In this document: one piece after another, positions 16,096-25,486 of the stretch
Position numbering within the stretch: the stretch's first letter is position 1
Layout of the letters: the number at the start of each line of letters is the position of its first letter
Assembly: GCA_047638395.1 (NCBI GenBank)
Contig: JBLIMV010000014.1
Coordinates: forward strand, 62,001-126,000
Origin: CAXBCP01 sp047638395
GTDB lineage: Bacteria > Pseudomonadota > Alphaproteobacteria > MPNO01 > UBA830
Reading direction: 5' to 3'
Length of the DNA: 64,000 nucleotides
Made by a program: the position numbers and the translations under genes
Notes under the pieces: model-generated
Database searches by the model: none
What the model was told of the DNA's origin: nothing
Seen by the model: the letters and a program-made list of their open reading frames with translations, nothing else

Positions 16096-16911
16096 ATGCG
16101 TTGTTCAGTTGGAGCAGCGGCATCTGGAATTGTTTTGGCGGCGGCGGTTATGGTCGCGCCTGTTGTTTCGAATGCCGACACCATACGATATGCCGATGGC
16201 GGTTTTGGCAGCGTACAGCAGTCGCTGTCCGGGCTTGGCTACAATTTATCCGATCCGTCTATCGAATCGACAGCAGAGAGCTTTATCGTTCCTGGCGTAG
16301 CCGGGGGTGCACCGGGCGGCGCATCAGGAGGCTCGACGCGGCTGGATTTTACCTATGTTCGCGATACCGGCAGCTACAGATTTTCCTTTGGTGTGTTCGA
16401 CCGTGGGGCCGTGACCGCAGATCCTGTGTCCGATCGGCAGAACTGGGCGATACAGGCGCTTGGCGCATCCACCGTGGTTTTCGACGACCGGGTGACGAAT
16501 CCCGGGGCGACGGCATCGGTGGAGTTCGCGGCCGGAACCGATCTCGGCCTGTTCCTGATCCCAAACGATACATTGGCCTCGGTTCTTGAAAACCCGGCAG
16601 CGTTTTACGGTGGCAGTCGGCCCGCCCCGTTGTTTTCGGTTGCGGACGCCAATCCCGGCAGCTTCGATCAGCTGATGACTTTTGAAGCCGGCGGACTAAC
16701 CACATTCGCTTTTGAAGATCTCAGCCGCGCGGGCTATTCGGATCAGGATTTTACCGATCTCGTGATTACGATGACAGCCGACCCTCTTCCCGGTCAATTC
16801 CTGGTTCAGACCGAAGCCGCCAGTACGGCGATCGCTGAACCTCGTGGTCTGGCTATTCTGATGCTGGCAGGGCTCTCCCTCGTTTGGCTTCGGGCCCGGC
16901 GGCGTACCTGA
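16096..16911 (+). CDS. DUF4114 domain secreted protein with PEP-CTERM-like tail
   Basis: Exported protein of 271 aa. A signal peptide ends near VVSNADT (about residue 27). A DUF4114-like segment ends the main domain (AGGLTTFAFEDLSRAGYSDQDFTDLVITM). The tail AEPRGLAILMLAGLSLVWLRARRR has a Pro motif, a hydrophobic helix and a basic end like PEP-CTERM sorting signals, though EPRG is not the canonical form. Start at ATG 16096 with AAGGGG six bases upstream. By analogy such proteins are anchored, cut by an exosortase and displayed; no exosortase gene is in the window. Glycine-rich loop GVAGGAPGGASGG near residue 75. Confidence 0.65.
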   Translation: MRCSVGAAASGIVLAAAVMVAPVVSNADTIRYADGGFGSVQQSLSGLGYNLSDPSIESTAESFIVPGVAGGAPGGASGGSTRLDFTYVRDTGSYRFSFGVFDRGAVTADPVSDRQNWAIQALGASTVVFDDRVTNPGATASVEFAAGTDLGLFLIPNDTLASVLENPAAFYGGSRPAPLFSVADANPGSFDQLMTFEAGGLTTFAFEDLSRAGYSDQDFTDLVITMTADPLPGQFLVQTEAASTAIAEPRGLAILMLAGLSLVWLRARRRT

Positions 16912-16933
16912 TCGACCGGCCCCGGCCAGCACG

Positions 16934-18514
16934 ATGACGCAGACCCTTCCCGCATGGCTGGATGGTCTTTCCGCCCGTCATGGCCGGCAGACGGCGCTGA
17001 TTTCCGGCGAAGTGCGTGTAAGTTTCGAAGATCTCTCTGAACGCTCCCGATCAATTGCCGCCGGATTACATCGGCGCGGGATCGGTTCGGGCGATACGGT
17101 GGCTGTGTGGCTGCTGAACGACGCTGACTGGTTGGCCGTGTTTTTCGCCTGCGCCCGCCTTGGCGCTATCGTCGTCGCCGTCAATACCCGGTTTCGGGCG
17201 ACGGAACTGATCGACATGATCAGCCGCACCCGGCCGAAAGCGATTTTTTATCGTTCAACGCTGGGTTCCGTCAGCTTTGCGGCCCTTATCACCGAGGCGA
17301 TCGGGGCCGTATCGGCACCCCCCATTCTGGAAATCGTGGTCGGTTCCGATGCCGGCTCCAGTCCCAGGCCCAACCCCGGGGCTATATCGCTCGACGATCT
17401 GTCGGACCAGCCGGAGGTTTCCGTTTCCGCCGGTCTGTCGCCGGAAGACGGCGCGATTATGTTTGCAACGTCGGGGACGACATCCGCGCCGAAATTTGTC
17501 CTTCATCCCCACCGGTCGATTGTTGATCACGCAGGTGATGTGGCCGCGGATTTCTTCATGGCGGATCCGGATGCGGTCATGCTGCAGGCGTTGCCATATT
17601 GCGGTGTCTTCGGGTTCTGTCAGGCAATGGCGGCGCTTGCGGCCGGCCGGCCAAGCGTCCTGATGGATATATTCGACCCGGGTGCGGCGGGGAGGCTTAT
17701 CGCCGACCACCGGGTGACGCATTTCAATGCGACCGATGAAATGCTGACAGCGCTTGTCGGGGCATCTCCTCCCGAGATGCATGAATCGTTGCGACTGATT
17801 GGTGCGGCGTCCTTCAATCGCGGCCCGGAGACATTGGCGGCCCTTGCCGCGGACCATGGGTTGCCAATCGTCGGATTGTACGGAATGAGCGAAGTGCAGG
17901 CGTTGTATGCCCGCCGCGATCTCGGCGACCCGCCTGCGACAAGATTCCAGGGGGGCGGTCGCCCGGTTTCGCGCGCCGCGGCGGTCCGGGTACGCGACCC
18001 CGAGACCGGCGAGGTGTTGATGGCCGGTCAGAGCGGAGAGCTGGAGCTCCGCGGTCCGAGTATCCTGAAAACCTATTTCGGCGACGCCGCCGCCACGTCC
18101 ATCGGAATGACTGAAGACGGTTATGTGCGGACGGGCGATCTTGGATATCTGGACGAAGGAAACGCTTTTACCTTTGAATCGCGGATGGGAGATGCTTTGC
18201 GTCTCGGCGGGTTTCTGGTCAACCCTGACGAGATTTCCGCCTTTATCGAAAGCATCGACGGTATTTCCGCGTGTGTGGTCGTTGGCGTCAGAGCGGAAGG
18301 CCGGCAACGCGCAGCCGCATTCGTTACAATTCGGCAGCTTTCAGCGTTTGACTCCACATCGGTCCTGGCCCGGTGCTGCGACGGCCTCGCGCCCTTCAAA
18401 GTGCCGGTAATCCTGCACGCACTGGATGAATTTCCGGTTGCGGATGGCCCCAACGGGGTAAAGATCCAACGGGGTGAGCTTCGGCGGATCGCCAATGAAC
18501 TGCTTGAACGTTAA
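16934..18514 (+). CDS. AMP-forming acyl-CoA synthetase
   Basis: Adenylate-forming ligase of 526 aa. Conserved motifs are ATSGTTSAPKFVLHPH (ATP P-loop), GLYGMSEVQ (adenine site), GYVRTGDLGYLDEG (hinge) and the C-terminal VKIQRGEL with the catalytic lysine. It starts 22 bases after the DUF4114 gene on the same strand, and the eight-PAS kinase follows 150 bases later. The substrate is a fatty or aromatic acid; sequence does not decide. Distinct in sequence from the ligases at 2843 and 38169. Confidence 0.88.
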   Translation: MTQTLPAWLDGLSARHGRQTALISGEVRVSFEDLSERSRSIAAGLHRRGIGSGDTVAVWLLNDADWLAVFFACARLGAIVVAVNTRFRATELIDMISRTRPKAIFYRSTLGSVSFAALITEAIGAVSAPPILEIVVGSDAGSSPRPNPGAISLDDLSDQPEVSVSAGLSPEDGAIMFATSGTTSAPKFVLHPHRSIVDHAGDVAADFFMADPDAVMLQALPYCGVFGFCQAMAALAAGRPSVLMDIFDPGAAGRLIADHRVTHFNATDEMLTALVGASPPEMHESLRLIGAASFNRGPETLAALAADHGLPIVGLYGMSEVQALYARRDLGDPPATRFQGGGRPVSRAAAVRVRDPETGEVLMAGQSGELELRGPSILKTYFGDAAATSIGMTEDGYVRTGDLGYLDEGNAFTFESRMGDALRLGGFLVNPDEISAFIESIDGISACVVVGVRAEGRQRAAAFVTIRQLSAFDSTSVLARCCDGLAPFKVPVILHALDEFPVADGPNGVKIQRGELRRIANELLER

Positions 18515-18663
18515 TTGCTTTTTCTTATCTTCAAATGCATTAATCAGGTGTTGCAGGTGGAGCCGCGCGCTAAAAATTAGCTGCTTGGCCTGTTCACTGT
18601 GCCTTTCGAGGCGAGACAGAGTAACGATCGCGGCTTGTTTACGCGTTCGAGAGGAAGGGCGTT

Positions 18664-21600
18664 TTGGCGGTTTCGACCGACCATCTGACGGGACTGGACT
18701 CCCCTGCCGTCCCGGCATCCGACGATGCCGTGATGCATTTTGTCGCCCTGTGTCCTTCAGCCGTTCTAATTCTGGATTCGGCCCAGATAATCGTTCAGGT
18801 CAACGATATCGGCGGCGAGCTGTTCGGCGCAACGTCTCCCCATGCATTGATCGGTCGGGATTTTACCGATTTCATGCCCCCGGCGTCACGGTCGGAACTC
18901 CGGCGGATATACGATGAACTTTCCGCGGCGCGAACGGCGACGCTTTCCGGAAGACTGGATGTTGAAAAATTCGGCGGTGTGGCAGTTTCGATAAACTTGG
19001 CCGCGCGGCGGGTCGAATGGCGGGGTCAGCCCGCAATTCTCTGCGTTGTTTCCGATATTAGCGATCTGACAAGCCCGGAACCGGAACGGGTTAACGGGGT
19101 TTCTCAGCAGCGCCTGCAGGAAGCCATCGAGACTATGACGGAGGGGTTTGCCCTTTTCGATGCCGACCGCAGGCTGGTCATGTTCAACGAGAATTATCGT
19201 AGTCAGATCTGGCCGCGCCTTGCAGAATTTATCAAGGTTGGTGTCGTGTTCGAGGATATCGTCCACGAAACCCTGAACCGGAATGTCTGGGAAGCGTCGG
19301 GCGTTGATACGGAGACGCTGTTGCAGCAGGCCATCGCGCGGCATGAAGACGTTCCGTCTCTGCACGAGATCCAGTATCCTGATGGCCGCTGTATCCAGCA
19401 GAGCAAGCGACGTACCTCCGAAGGCGGTATTGTCTCCGTCTATTCCGACATTACAGAATTGAAGCGCCGGGAAGCGGAAAGTTCCGAGACCCAGGACCGG
19501 CATCGCCGATTGCTCGAAACGTTGCCCGATGGCGTCGTGATCCATAGCGGCGGCAAATTCGCCTATCTGAACCCGGCCGCCATTCAGCTTCTCGGTGGGA
19601 AGACCCATACCGATCTGATCGGCCGTAATTCGGATGATTTCGTGCCGCCGGAGGACCGGGCGGAAATTCTTTCGCGCCTTGAACAGGTTGTTCAGGGTCA
19701 GGTCTCACTGCCGCCGGAGGAACAGCGGCGTATGCGTCTCGATGGTCGGATTATCAATGTCGAGGTCCGTCACACCTTCATCCAGTGGAATGCGAAGCCT
19801 GCTGTGCTGACGGTCCTCCGCGATCTGACCGAGCGAAAACGTGCAGAATATGCTTTGCAGGAAACCGAGCGCCGCTACCTGACCGTCGCCGGAAATCTGC
19901 CCGGCGCGGTCTATCAGCGTGTCATGTATCCCGACGGAACAATCGTCTACCCATATATCAGCCGGGGGGTGTTCGAAACGCATGGTGTGGATGCCGAAGA
20001 CGTTAAGCGCGATGGCAGTCTTCTGACCGGACGGGTTCATCCCGACGACCGTGAAAGGTTTGCAGAGGCGCTGAAGCAGTCGGCGGAAAGTCACACGCCT
20101 TTCGATATGGAAGTCCGCAATACCAAACCGGATGGCCAGCTGGTGTGGGTGCGGAGTCTCGCCAGGTCCCGGCGGCGCGAAGATGGCGCCATCGTCTGGG
20201 ATGGTATCTTTGTCGATATAACCGCGCGAAAACAGGCCGAAGACCGTGCGGCTCAGGCGTATAGATGGCTGACCGAGGCGATTGACAGCCTGTCCGACGG
20301 CTTCGCGCTTTGGGATCGGGAAGACCGGCTTGTTCTGTGGAACGACAAGTTTATATCGGCGCATCCGCAGCGCGAGGTGATCCTGAAATCGGGTCTGGAA
20401 TTTTCGACGCTGGTAGAACACGCGGCGAACAACATGCGCCATCACGCGGACGAAGAGCAGGTCGCCAGCTGGGTGGTCGAACGTCTGCAATGTCATCAGG
20501 AAGCAAGGGGTGCAACGGAGATCCTGACATCTTCCGGTCGCTGGATGTTGTTGACCGAGCGGCGGACCAACGAAGGGTATACCGTCGGTGTTTACACCGA
20601 TATCCACGAGCGCAAACGCGCTGAAAACGATCTGCATGCCAGCGAGGAAAGGTATCGGAGGCTGGTTCAGCTTTCGCCGGATGCAATCCTTGTCGATCGC
20701 GACGGGGTTGTCGTGTTCGCAAACGAGACGGCTGCCCGAATGTTTGGGGTTGGTGACCCGAGTGATTTGCTGGGCACCGACTCGCTTGATCTTGCAGTTG
20801 AAGTGGATCGTGTTGCGCTTGCCAGCCGCAGAGCCCGTCTGGAAACGGCGCAACTGACATCGTTCGAGAAATACCGCTACATTCGCCGCGATGGGACGAT
20901 CGGTAACTGTGAAAGCGCTGTTTCCAGCATCACCTGGGAAGGCGAGGCCGCGGTACTGATCGTTGTTCGCGACATCGAGGATCGCCTTCAGGCGGAGCGC
21001 CAACAGGCTTTGTTCGGTGCGGTCCTTCACCATGCCGCGGATTCGATTGAGCTTGCCGACAATGAGTTCACGCTAACCTATGCCAATCCGGCGTTCGAAA
21101 AGATGAGCGGGTATTCGTCCGATGAGGTTGTCGGCGAACAGCCGGGTGATCTGTTCAGGCCGGAGAACGCAGACCCAGATCTATACAACACAATCGAGGA
21201 AACGGTTCGGTCCGGGAAACCCTGGTCGGGCATGCTTCGCGCGCGTCATAAAGACGGTCGGGAATACGATCAGGAAGCGTCGATCTCGCCGGTGTTCAAT
21301 GAGAGCGGCATGATCGAAAATTACGTCGCGATCAAACGTGACGTAACGCGAAGGGTCGAGACGCAAAGGGCGTTATCGGAAATTGAGGAACGCTACCGGA
21401 AACTTCTCGAGCTGACCCCTGACGCCGTCTATGTCCATGTCGATGCGAAGATTGTCCTGGCGAACCAAGGTGCGGTCGAGGTGTTTGGCGCGCGTAACGA
21501 GGAAGAAATTCTCGGCGCGTCGATCTATGATCTGATGCATTCGGACGTTGTCCCCGTCGCGGAGGATTACCAGCGCCGCACCGGCGATACGCTGCGCATG

Positions 21601-22500
21601 GAGCAAATGCGCCGCCGTCTTGACGGAGAGGAGTTCCGGGCCCGGGTGTCGATAACGCCGCTCAACTGGAACGGGGAACGGGGCGCGCTCGTCATACTGA
21701 CGGATATTACAGAGCAGCACCGATCTCAGAAAAACCTCATAAAGGCCATGGAAACCGCGACGATCGCCAACAAGTCGAAAAGCGAGTTTCTGGCGAATAT
21801 GAGTCACGAGCTGCGGACGCCGCTGAATGCGATCATCGGGTTTTCCGAAATCATGCAGAATGAAATGTTCAGTGAGATCGGCAACGATCATTACACGGAA
21901 TACGCCCGCGATATTCACGAAAGCGGCATGCACCTGCTGTATGTCATCAACGATATACTGGACCTGTCCAAGATCGAGGCCGGCAAGCTTTCGGCAAGCC
22001 TCTCCGAGGTGGAGCTGTCCGAAGCGATCGAGACCAGTGTTCGACTTGTCCGCCAGAATGCCGCTGATGCCGATGTGACCGTCGAGACCAGGTTTGTTGG
22101 GCCGTTGCCAAAGATCCACGTGGATCAGAGGATGCTCAAGCAGATGCTTATGAACCTGCTTTCGAATGCCATAAAGTTCACCCCGGGCGGCACGCGCGTC
22201 CGGGTTTCGGCGCGGCGGGCCGACCGCGAATTTGTCGAGATCGCGGTCGTCGATGCGGGTGTCGGTATTTCGGCACTTGATCTGCCGAGGGTGCTTGAGC
22301 CGTTCGTTCAGGCGGATCACCCGGTCATATCGCAGGAAGCGGGTACCGGGCTTGGACTTCCGCTGACGAAATCCCTGGCGGAGTTGCATGGCGGCACGTT
22401 CCGGTTATGGAGCCGGATTGGTATAGGCACCTGCGCCGTGTTGCGGCTTCCCATTATGCCGCCCGACGAACCCGGAAATCCTGCCGCGGACGCAGATTGA
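18664..22500 (+). CDS. Soluble sensor histidine kinase with about eight PAS domains
   Basis: Signalling kinase of 1278 aa without signal peptide or membrane helix, hence cytoplasmic. PAS-type domains lie at roughly residues 25-140, 150-265, 277-390, 398-520, 530-655, 660-780, 785-905 and 907-1030. The second and fifth share the TEGFALFD / SDGFALWD opening (PAS_7 type); the fourth looks PAS_3 type. HisKA follows with HELRTPLNAIIGF (His1048), then the ATPase with the N box (NLLSNAIKFT), G1 near 1197 (VDAGVGIS) and G2 near 1227 (GTGLGLPLTK). There is no receiver domain and no response regulator beside it. Start is a TTG with AGGAAGGG upstream. Signal unknown; redox, light or small ligands are usual for PAS. 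Confidence 0.92.
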   Translation: MAVSTDHLTGLDSPAVPASDDAVMHFVALCPSAVLILDSAQIIVQVNDIGGELFGATSPHALIGRDFTDFMPPASRSELRRIYDELSAARTATLSGRLDVEKFGGVAVSINLAARRVEWRGQPAILCVVSDISDLTSPEPERVNGVSQQRLQEAIETMTEGFALFDADRRLVMFNENYRSQIWPRLAEFIKVGVVFEDIVHETLNRNVWEASGVDTETLLQQAIARHEDVPSLHEIQYPDGRCIQQSKRRTSEGGIVSVYSDITELKRREAESSETQDRHRRLLETLPDGVVIHSGGKFAYLNPAAIQLLGGKTHTDLIGRNSDDFVPPEDRAEILSRLEQVVQGQVSLPPEEQRRMRLDGRIINVEVRHTFIQWNAKPAVLTVLRDLTERKRAEYALQETERRYLTVAGNLPGAVYQRVMYPDGTIVYPYISRGVFETHGVDAEDVKRDGSLLTGRVHPDDRERFAEALKQSAESHTPFDMEVRNTKPDGQLVWVRSLARSRRREDGAIVWDGIFVDITARKQAEDRAAQAYRWLTEAIDSLSDGFALWDREDRLVLWNDKFISAHPQREVILKSGLEFSTLVEHAANNMRHHADEEQVASWVVERLQCHQEARGATEILTSSGRWMLLTERRTNEGYTVGVYTDIHERKRAENDLHASEERYRRLVQLSPDAILVDRDGVVVFANETAARMFGVGDPSDLLGTDSLDLAVEVDRVALASRRARLETAQLTSFEKYRYIRRDGTIGNCESAVSSITWEGEAAVLIVVRDIEDRLQAERQQALFGAVLHHAADSIELADNEFTLTYANPAFEKMSGYSSDEVVGEQPGDLFRPENADPDLYNTIEETVRSGKPWSGMLRARHKDGREYDQEASISPVFNESGMIENYVAIKRDVTRRVETQRALSEIEERYRKLLELTPDAVYVHVDAKIVLANQGAVEVFGARNEEEILGASIYDLMHSDVVPVAEDYQRRTGDTLRMEQMRRRLDGEEFRARVSITPLNWNGERGALVILTDITEQHRSQKNLIKAMETATIANKSKSEFLANMSHELRTPLNAIIGFSEIMQNEMFSEIGNDHYTEYARDIHESGMHLLYVINDILDLSKIEAGKLSASLSEVELSEAIETSVRLVRQNAADADVTVETRFVGPLPKIHVDQRMLKQMLMNLLSNAIKFTPGGTRVRVSARRADREFVEIAVVDAGVGISALDLPRVLEPFVQADHPVISQEAGTGLGLPLTKSLAELHGGTFRLWSRIGIGTCAVLRLPIMPPDEPGNPAADAD

Positions 22501-22524
22501 TCGGCTCTCGCCCGGCGTTGTGAA

Positions 22525-23160
22525 TCACCGCGTTCCGGGCGCGGGTGGCTGGGTGTGGCCAAAGCTCGGACGCGCTTCCATCCGTCCGTACCATGCTTCC
22601 AGATTTGGATACCCGGGAAGAAGTTCCATGCCCTCCGGCATTTGCCGAAGGTAAAAAAGGATTGGCAGCAGGAAGAAATCGGCGAGCGACACCGCGTTCC
22701 CGGCCAGAAAATCCTGGCCGTCCAACGCGTGGTCGAGCACGGAAAGAGCGTGGGCAGTCGGTGCCTTGGCAGCAAGGCATTTTGCGTCGTCGGTGGCCTG
22801 GTTCTTTAGCGGTCTGGTGATGCGCTCGGTGACGATCACCCGAATTGCCGGCGGATCCAGATAGGCATTGATAACGCTGATCCATTGTTCCATCCGCGCG
22901 CGGCCGGCCACATCTGCAGGCGACAGGGCAGGGCCGTCAAATGCGTCGTCGATGTAGCGGCAGATTGCCGTCGTCTCAAAAAGGGTCAGGGCGTCGTGCT
23001 GAAAAGCCGGGATGCGCCGAAATGGATGAAGGTCGACCAGGCGCTCCGAACTGAATCCGGTTGGGACCAGAGTGTAGTCGACGCCTTTTTCAGCCAGCGC
23101 CAGCCGGACCGTTCTCACATAAGTACTTTGCGGAAATCCATATACCGTGGGTTTGCTCAT
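22525..23160 (-). CDS. Glutathione S-transferase family protein
   Basis: Product of 211 aa. The N-terminal thioredoxin-like domain starts KPTVYGFPQSTYVRTVRLALAEKG, with Ser12/Thr13 in the place of the catalytic residue, and holds the cis-proline RRIPAFQ and the glutathione gamma-Glu site FETTAICRYID. The helical C-terminal domain contains NAVSLADFFLLPILFYL with the conserved capping Asp. Convergent with the PAS kinase (24-base gap) and divergent from cytochrome P460. Likely detoxification or redox; substrate unknown. Confidence 0.9.
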   Translation of the reverse strand: MSKPTVYGFPQSTYVRTVRLALAEKGVDYTLVPTGFSSERLVDLHPFRRIPAFQHDALTLFETTAICRYIDDAFDGPALSPADVAGRARMEQWISVINAYLDPPAIRVIVTERITRPLKNQATDDAKCLAAKAPTAHALSVLDHALDGQDFLAGNAVSLADFFLLPILFYLRQMPEGMELLPGYPNLEAWYGRMEARPSFGHTQPPAPGTR

Positions 23161-23531
23161 GCGGAGGCTTTCCAGATGAATTCGGTGTCGACGTTACAGG
23201 CTATCGCCGCTGGGGGACAGCCGATGGCGATCGCTCAATCAAAGCGGGTAACGACAAGTTGACGGTGAGTGATTGGCAGCATTCCACCTCCGGCACCATG
23301 TTTGATGCGTGTTGGTAGGCAACCGTTTAAGACGCCCTAAATCGATAAGCGGTTGAAACCGATCTCCAGCCGGGGCGTTGTCCGGTTGTGAACGGGTCCC
23401 GGCATTGTCCCCAGTCGGGACCCGGATTCACGGCCCCGTCGGGGCTCGGATGCACGGTCTCCAGTTGGGGGCGTCTTCGATCAGCATGCCGGTTTGCAGC
23501 GAATGGTTTAACACAGCGGGAGCATTCGAAG
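23161..23531. other. 371-base intergenic region with imperfect 24-25 base repeats
   Basis: Lies between the divergent GST and cytochrome P460 genes. From 23363 to 23470 a motif of the form TCCCCAGTCGGGA recurs four times (23363, 23408, 23433 and 23458). The units at 23409-23433 and 23434-23457 are 25 and 24 bases long and share a CGGATKCACGG end. Each motif can form a short stem. The remainder holds no gene I can support. Confidence 0.5.
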
Positions 23532-24209
23532 ATGACAAGGCAGGTCAGGGGTTCTATCTGGTTTGTGGCATCGTTGCTGACCCTGGTTGGTCTGCTGGGT
23601 GTGTCCTTGTATCGCTCAGATGGGGACTCTGTCGGAAGTCTGGTAAATGCCGCCGCCGCGGCAGAGCCGGGCGACGCTCAGCAACTGCACCCTGCTATTG
23701 CCCGCCCTGCAGATATCTCCCCGGAGCGTGCGGAGGAAATCTATCAGGCGATCCGGGTTCGTTTGCGCGATCAGTACGCGCGATCAGGCGATCCGCTTTT
23801 TTTGGCTTATCAGGGCTGGAAACGTTTCACCCGCCTGCCGTACCGGGCGGGGAGCCATGGTGAACGTTTTGTCCATCACTATGCCAATGAGAAGGCGAAA
23901 AAATATCGCAATTACGAAAAGGCCGGACCTCTGCCGGCGGGCTCAATTGTCATCAAGGATTCCTTCACTGTGACCGAACGCGGTCAGGTGATGCATGGCC
24001 CGCTTTTTATGATGGAAAAAATGCCGGAAGGATTTCGGTCAGCTGCTGGCACCTGGCGCTTCATGATGCTGCGGGGCGACGGTTCCATTGTCGGGCTAAC
24101 CGGCGGGACGAACACAAAAGCCGTCAAATTCTGCGCCGAATGTCATGCCAAGGCGGGGGCCAAACAGGATTTCCTCTATTTCATGCCGGATGAAGCACGG
24201 CTCAAATAG
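23532..24209 (+). CDS. Cytochrome P460 family protein
   Basis: Exported c-type haem protein of 225 aa. An N-terminal hydrophobic segment (WFVASLLTLVGLLGVSLY) acts as signal or anchor. The C-terminal haem site CAECH is at residues 201-205. The middle (KYRNYEKAGPLPAGSIVIKDSF and GPLFMMEKMPEGF) follows the P460 fold, in which a lysine can crosslink to the haem. P460 proteins oxidise hydroxylamine or bind NO in known cases; this member's activity cannot be read from sequence. Start set at ATG 23532, where the hydrophobic leader begins. Nearby GST, VOC and MarR genes suggest a stress or redox setting. Confidence 0.8.
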   Translation: MTRQVRGSIWFVASLLTLVGLLGVSLYRSDGDSVGSLVNAAAAAEPGDAQQLHPAIARPADISPERAEEIYQAIRVRLRDQYARSGDPLFLAYQGWKRFTRLPYRAGSHGERFVHHYANEKAKKYRNYEKAGPLPAGSIVIKDSFTVTERGQVMHGPLFMMEKMPEGFRSAAGTWRFMMLRGDGSIVGLTGGTNTKAVKFCAECHAKAGAKQDFLYFMPDEARLK

Positions 24210-24212
24210 AGA

Positions 24213-24246
24213 GGGCCGGGTGAGGCAAATTTACCCGACCCGGCCC
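24213..24246. terminator. Hairpin between convergent P460 and VOC genes
   Basis: Nine-base perfect arms GGGCCGGGT (24213-24221) and ACCCGGCCC (24238-24246) around a 16-base loop. It lies 3 bases after the P460 stop and 27 bases after the end of the VOC gene on the other strand. No long T run, so termination strength is uncertain. Confidence 0.5.
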
Positions 24247-24273
24247 TGGTGATTTTCGGATTCTGGTGGAGGC

Positions 24274-24771
24274 TTAGCTGGGGCGTTCGAAGCTCTTGTC
24301 CATGTGACCCTTGCCTTCGAGGTCGCCCTTTTCGAACAACCAACTATAGCCGCCCTGCGGATTGGTCAGGATTTCCCAGCAGTTGTTGTCCATGTCCCAG
24401 AAAAAGAAGCTATAGGTGCCGTGCTGCAGCAATGGTTTGCCGATTTTGTGCAGCCCCCATTTATCCTTCTGTTCCATGATCGTCTGATAGGCCGCATCGA
24501 CTTCTTCCTGCGTTTCCACGTCGAGCCCGTTATGGTTCAACATCGGCATTTGTTCATCGGCTCGGTTCTTCTGTTCGACAACCGCAATCGTGTTGTCGCC
24601 ACCCAGGCGGATGAGGATAGAGATTGGGCTGGTGCGGACGACTTCGAGCCCTAGGAATTCGGTATAGAATTCTCGGGTTTTATCGAGGTTTTTCGATTCG
24701 AGCGTGCCATGCGAGAGGAAGTTGAGCTTAAGCGCCGGGTCTTTGGATGTTTCAACAGCGGGTGTGGTCAT
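24274..24771 (-). CDS. VOC superfamily (glyoxalase/extradiol-dioxygenase-like) protein
   Basis: Product of 165 aa with the paired beta-alpha-beta VOC layout: LNFLSHGTLESKNLDKTREF opens the first module and carries a metal-ligand histidine (LSH), HGLDVETQEEVDAAY opens the second, and WEILTNPQGG near the end supplies the acidic ligand. The start at 24771 is set by GGGAGA upstream; a longer reading lacks a ribosome site. It is divergent from a MarR regulator (240 bases), a common arrangement in which MarR controls the enzyme. Substrate unknown. Confidence 0.8.
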   Translation of the reverse strand: MTTPAVETSKDPALKLNFLSHGTLESKNLDKTREFYTEFLGLEVVRTSPISILIRLGGDNTIAVVEQKNRADEQMPMLNHNGLDVETQEEVDAAYQTIMEQKDKWGLHKIGKPLLQHGTYSFFFWDMDNNCWEILTNPQGGYSWLFEKGDLEGKGHMDKSFERPS

Positions 24772-24904
24772 GACGTTCTCCCATAAATCTGAGTTTGTGC
24801 ACCATGCACGGCGGTCGAAGTTTTCTGCCGAGCCTGTTCTGATGTTTTGATTTTTATCAATAGAAGCATTCGCAAAGCTAACAGTCAATTCAATGCATAT
24901 GCAA

Positions 24905-24925
24905 CAATTTTATTTAAAACAATTG
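24905..24925. promoter_or_regulatory. AT-rich inverted repeat between VOC and marR genes
   Basis: CAATT and AATTG arms with an 11-base AT-only-rich centre (one C), in an AT-rich island within GC-rich DNA, located between two divergent genes. A MarR-type operator and promoter zone is a reasonable guess. Confidence 0.35.
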
Positions 24926-25011
24926 ATTTCGGTTGATAGCCGGGCGCGTCCGGTTTACGCCGGTTTTCGTATCTTTCTAAAAGCCAGCCAACAGGAGCCT
25001 GCTGAGGCCTT

Positions 25012-25485
25012 ATGACCTATTCAGATGATTTCGATGGCCCGGAAATTTTGCGCGATAACGTGCCGTATCTCACCCATCGCATCAGCATGCTGATGTATCA
25101 AGCGGTTGACCCATATCTGAAGGAGCAGGACATCAGCCTTGAGATGTGCCGTGTCCTATTCATGCTTTCAGAAGTAGGCCACCACAATCTTGTGGCACTC
25201 TCGGAGGCGACGAGTGTCAAGACCTCCACGTTGTCCCGCCTCGTCGGCCGCATGGTTCAGCGGGGGCTTGTTTCACGCAGCCGTTCTGACACCGATAACA
25301 GAACCGTCAACGTCGCGATCCTGCCGCCCGGACAGGAAATGATCGACATTCTGATGCCGCGCATGTCGGAAATTTGGGAAATGCCGCGGGACGGTTTCTC
25401 GCCCGAAGAGCTGCCGATCCTCACGTCTTATTTGAGACGTCTTCTTCATACAGTGGCAAAAAACGGGGCAAAGAACGGCGCGTAG
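25012..25485 (+). CDS. MarR family transcriptional regulator
   Basis: Regulator of 157 aa with the winged helix of the MarR family: LSEVGHHNLVALSEATSVKTSTLSRLVGRM forms the helix-turn-helix and GLVSRSRSDTDNRTVNVAI the wing with its conserved Asp-x-Arg. It is divergent from the VOC gene and likely controls it and itself (inference). The end KNGAKNGA is a small peptide repeat. A tandem DNA repeat begins directly after the stop. Confidence 0.9.
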   Translation: MTYSDDFDGPEILRDNVPYLTHRISMLMYQAVDPYLKEQDISLEMCRVLFMLSEVGHHNLVALSEATSVKTSTLSRLVGRMVQRGLVSRSRSDTDNRTVNVAILPPGQEMIDILMPRMSEIWEMPRDGFSPEELPILTSYLRRLLHTVAKNGAKNGA

Positions 25486-25486
25486 A

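Noticed and set aside
19705..21033. Minus-strand open frame of 442 codons within the PAS kinase
   Set aside because: The opposite strand encodes clear PAS domains; the product here resembles no family and has mirror-frame composition.
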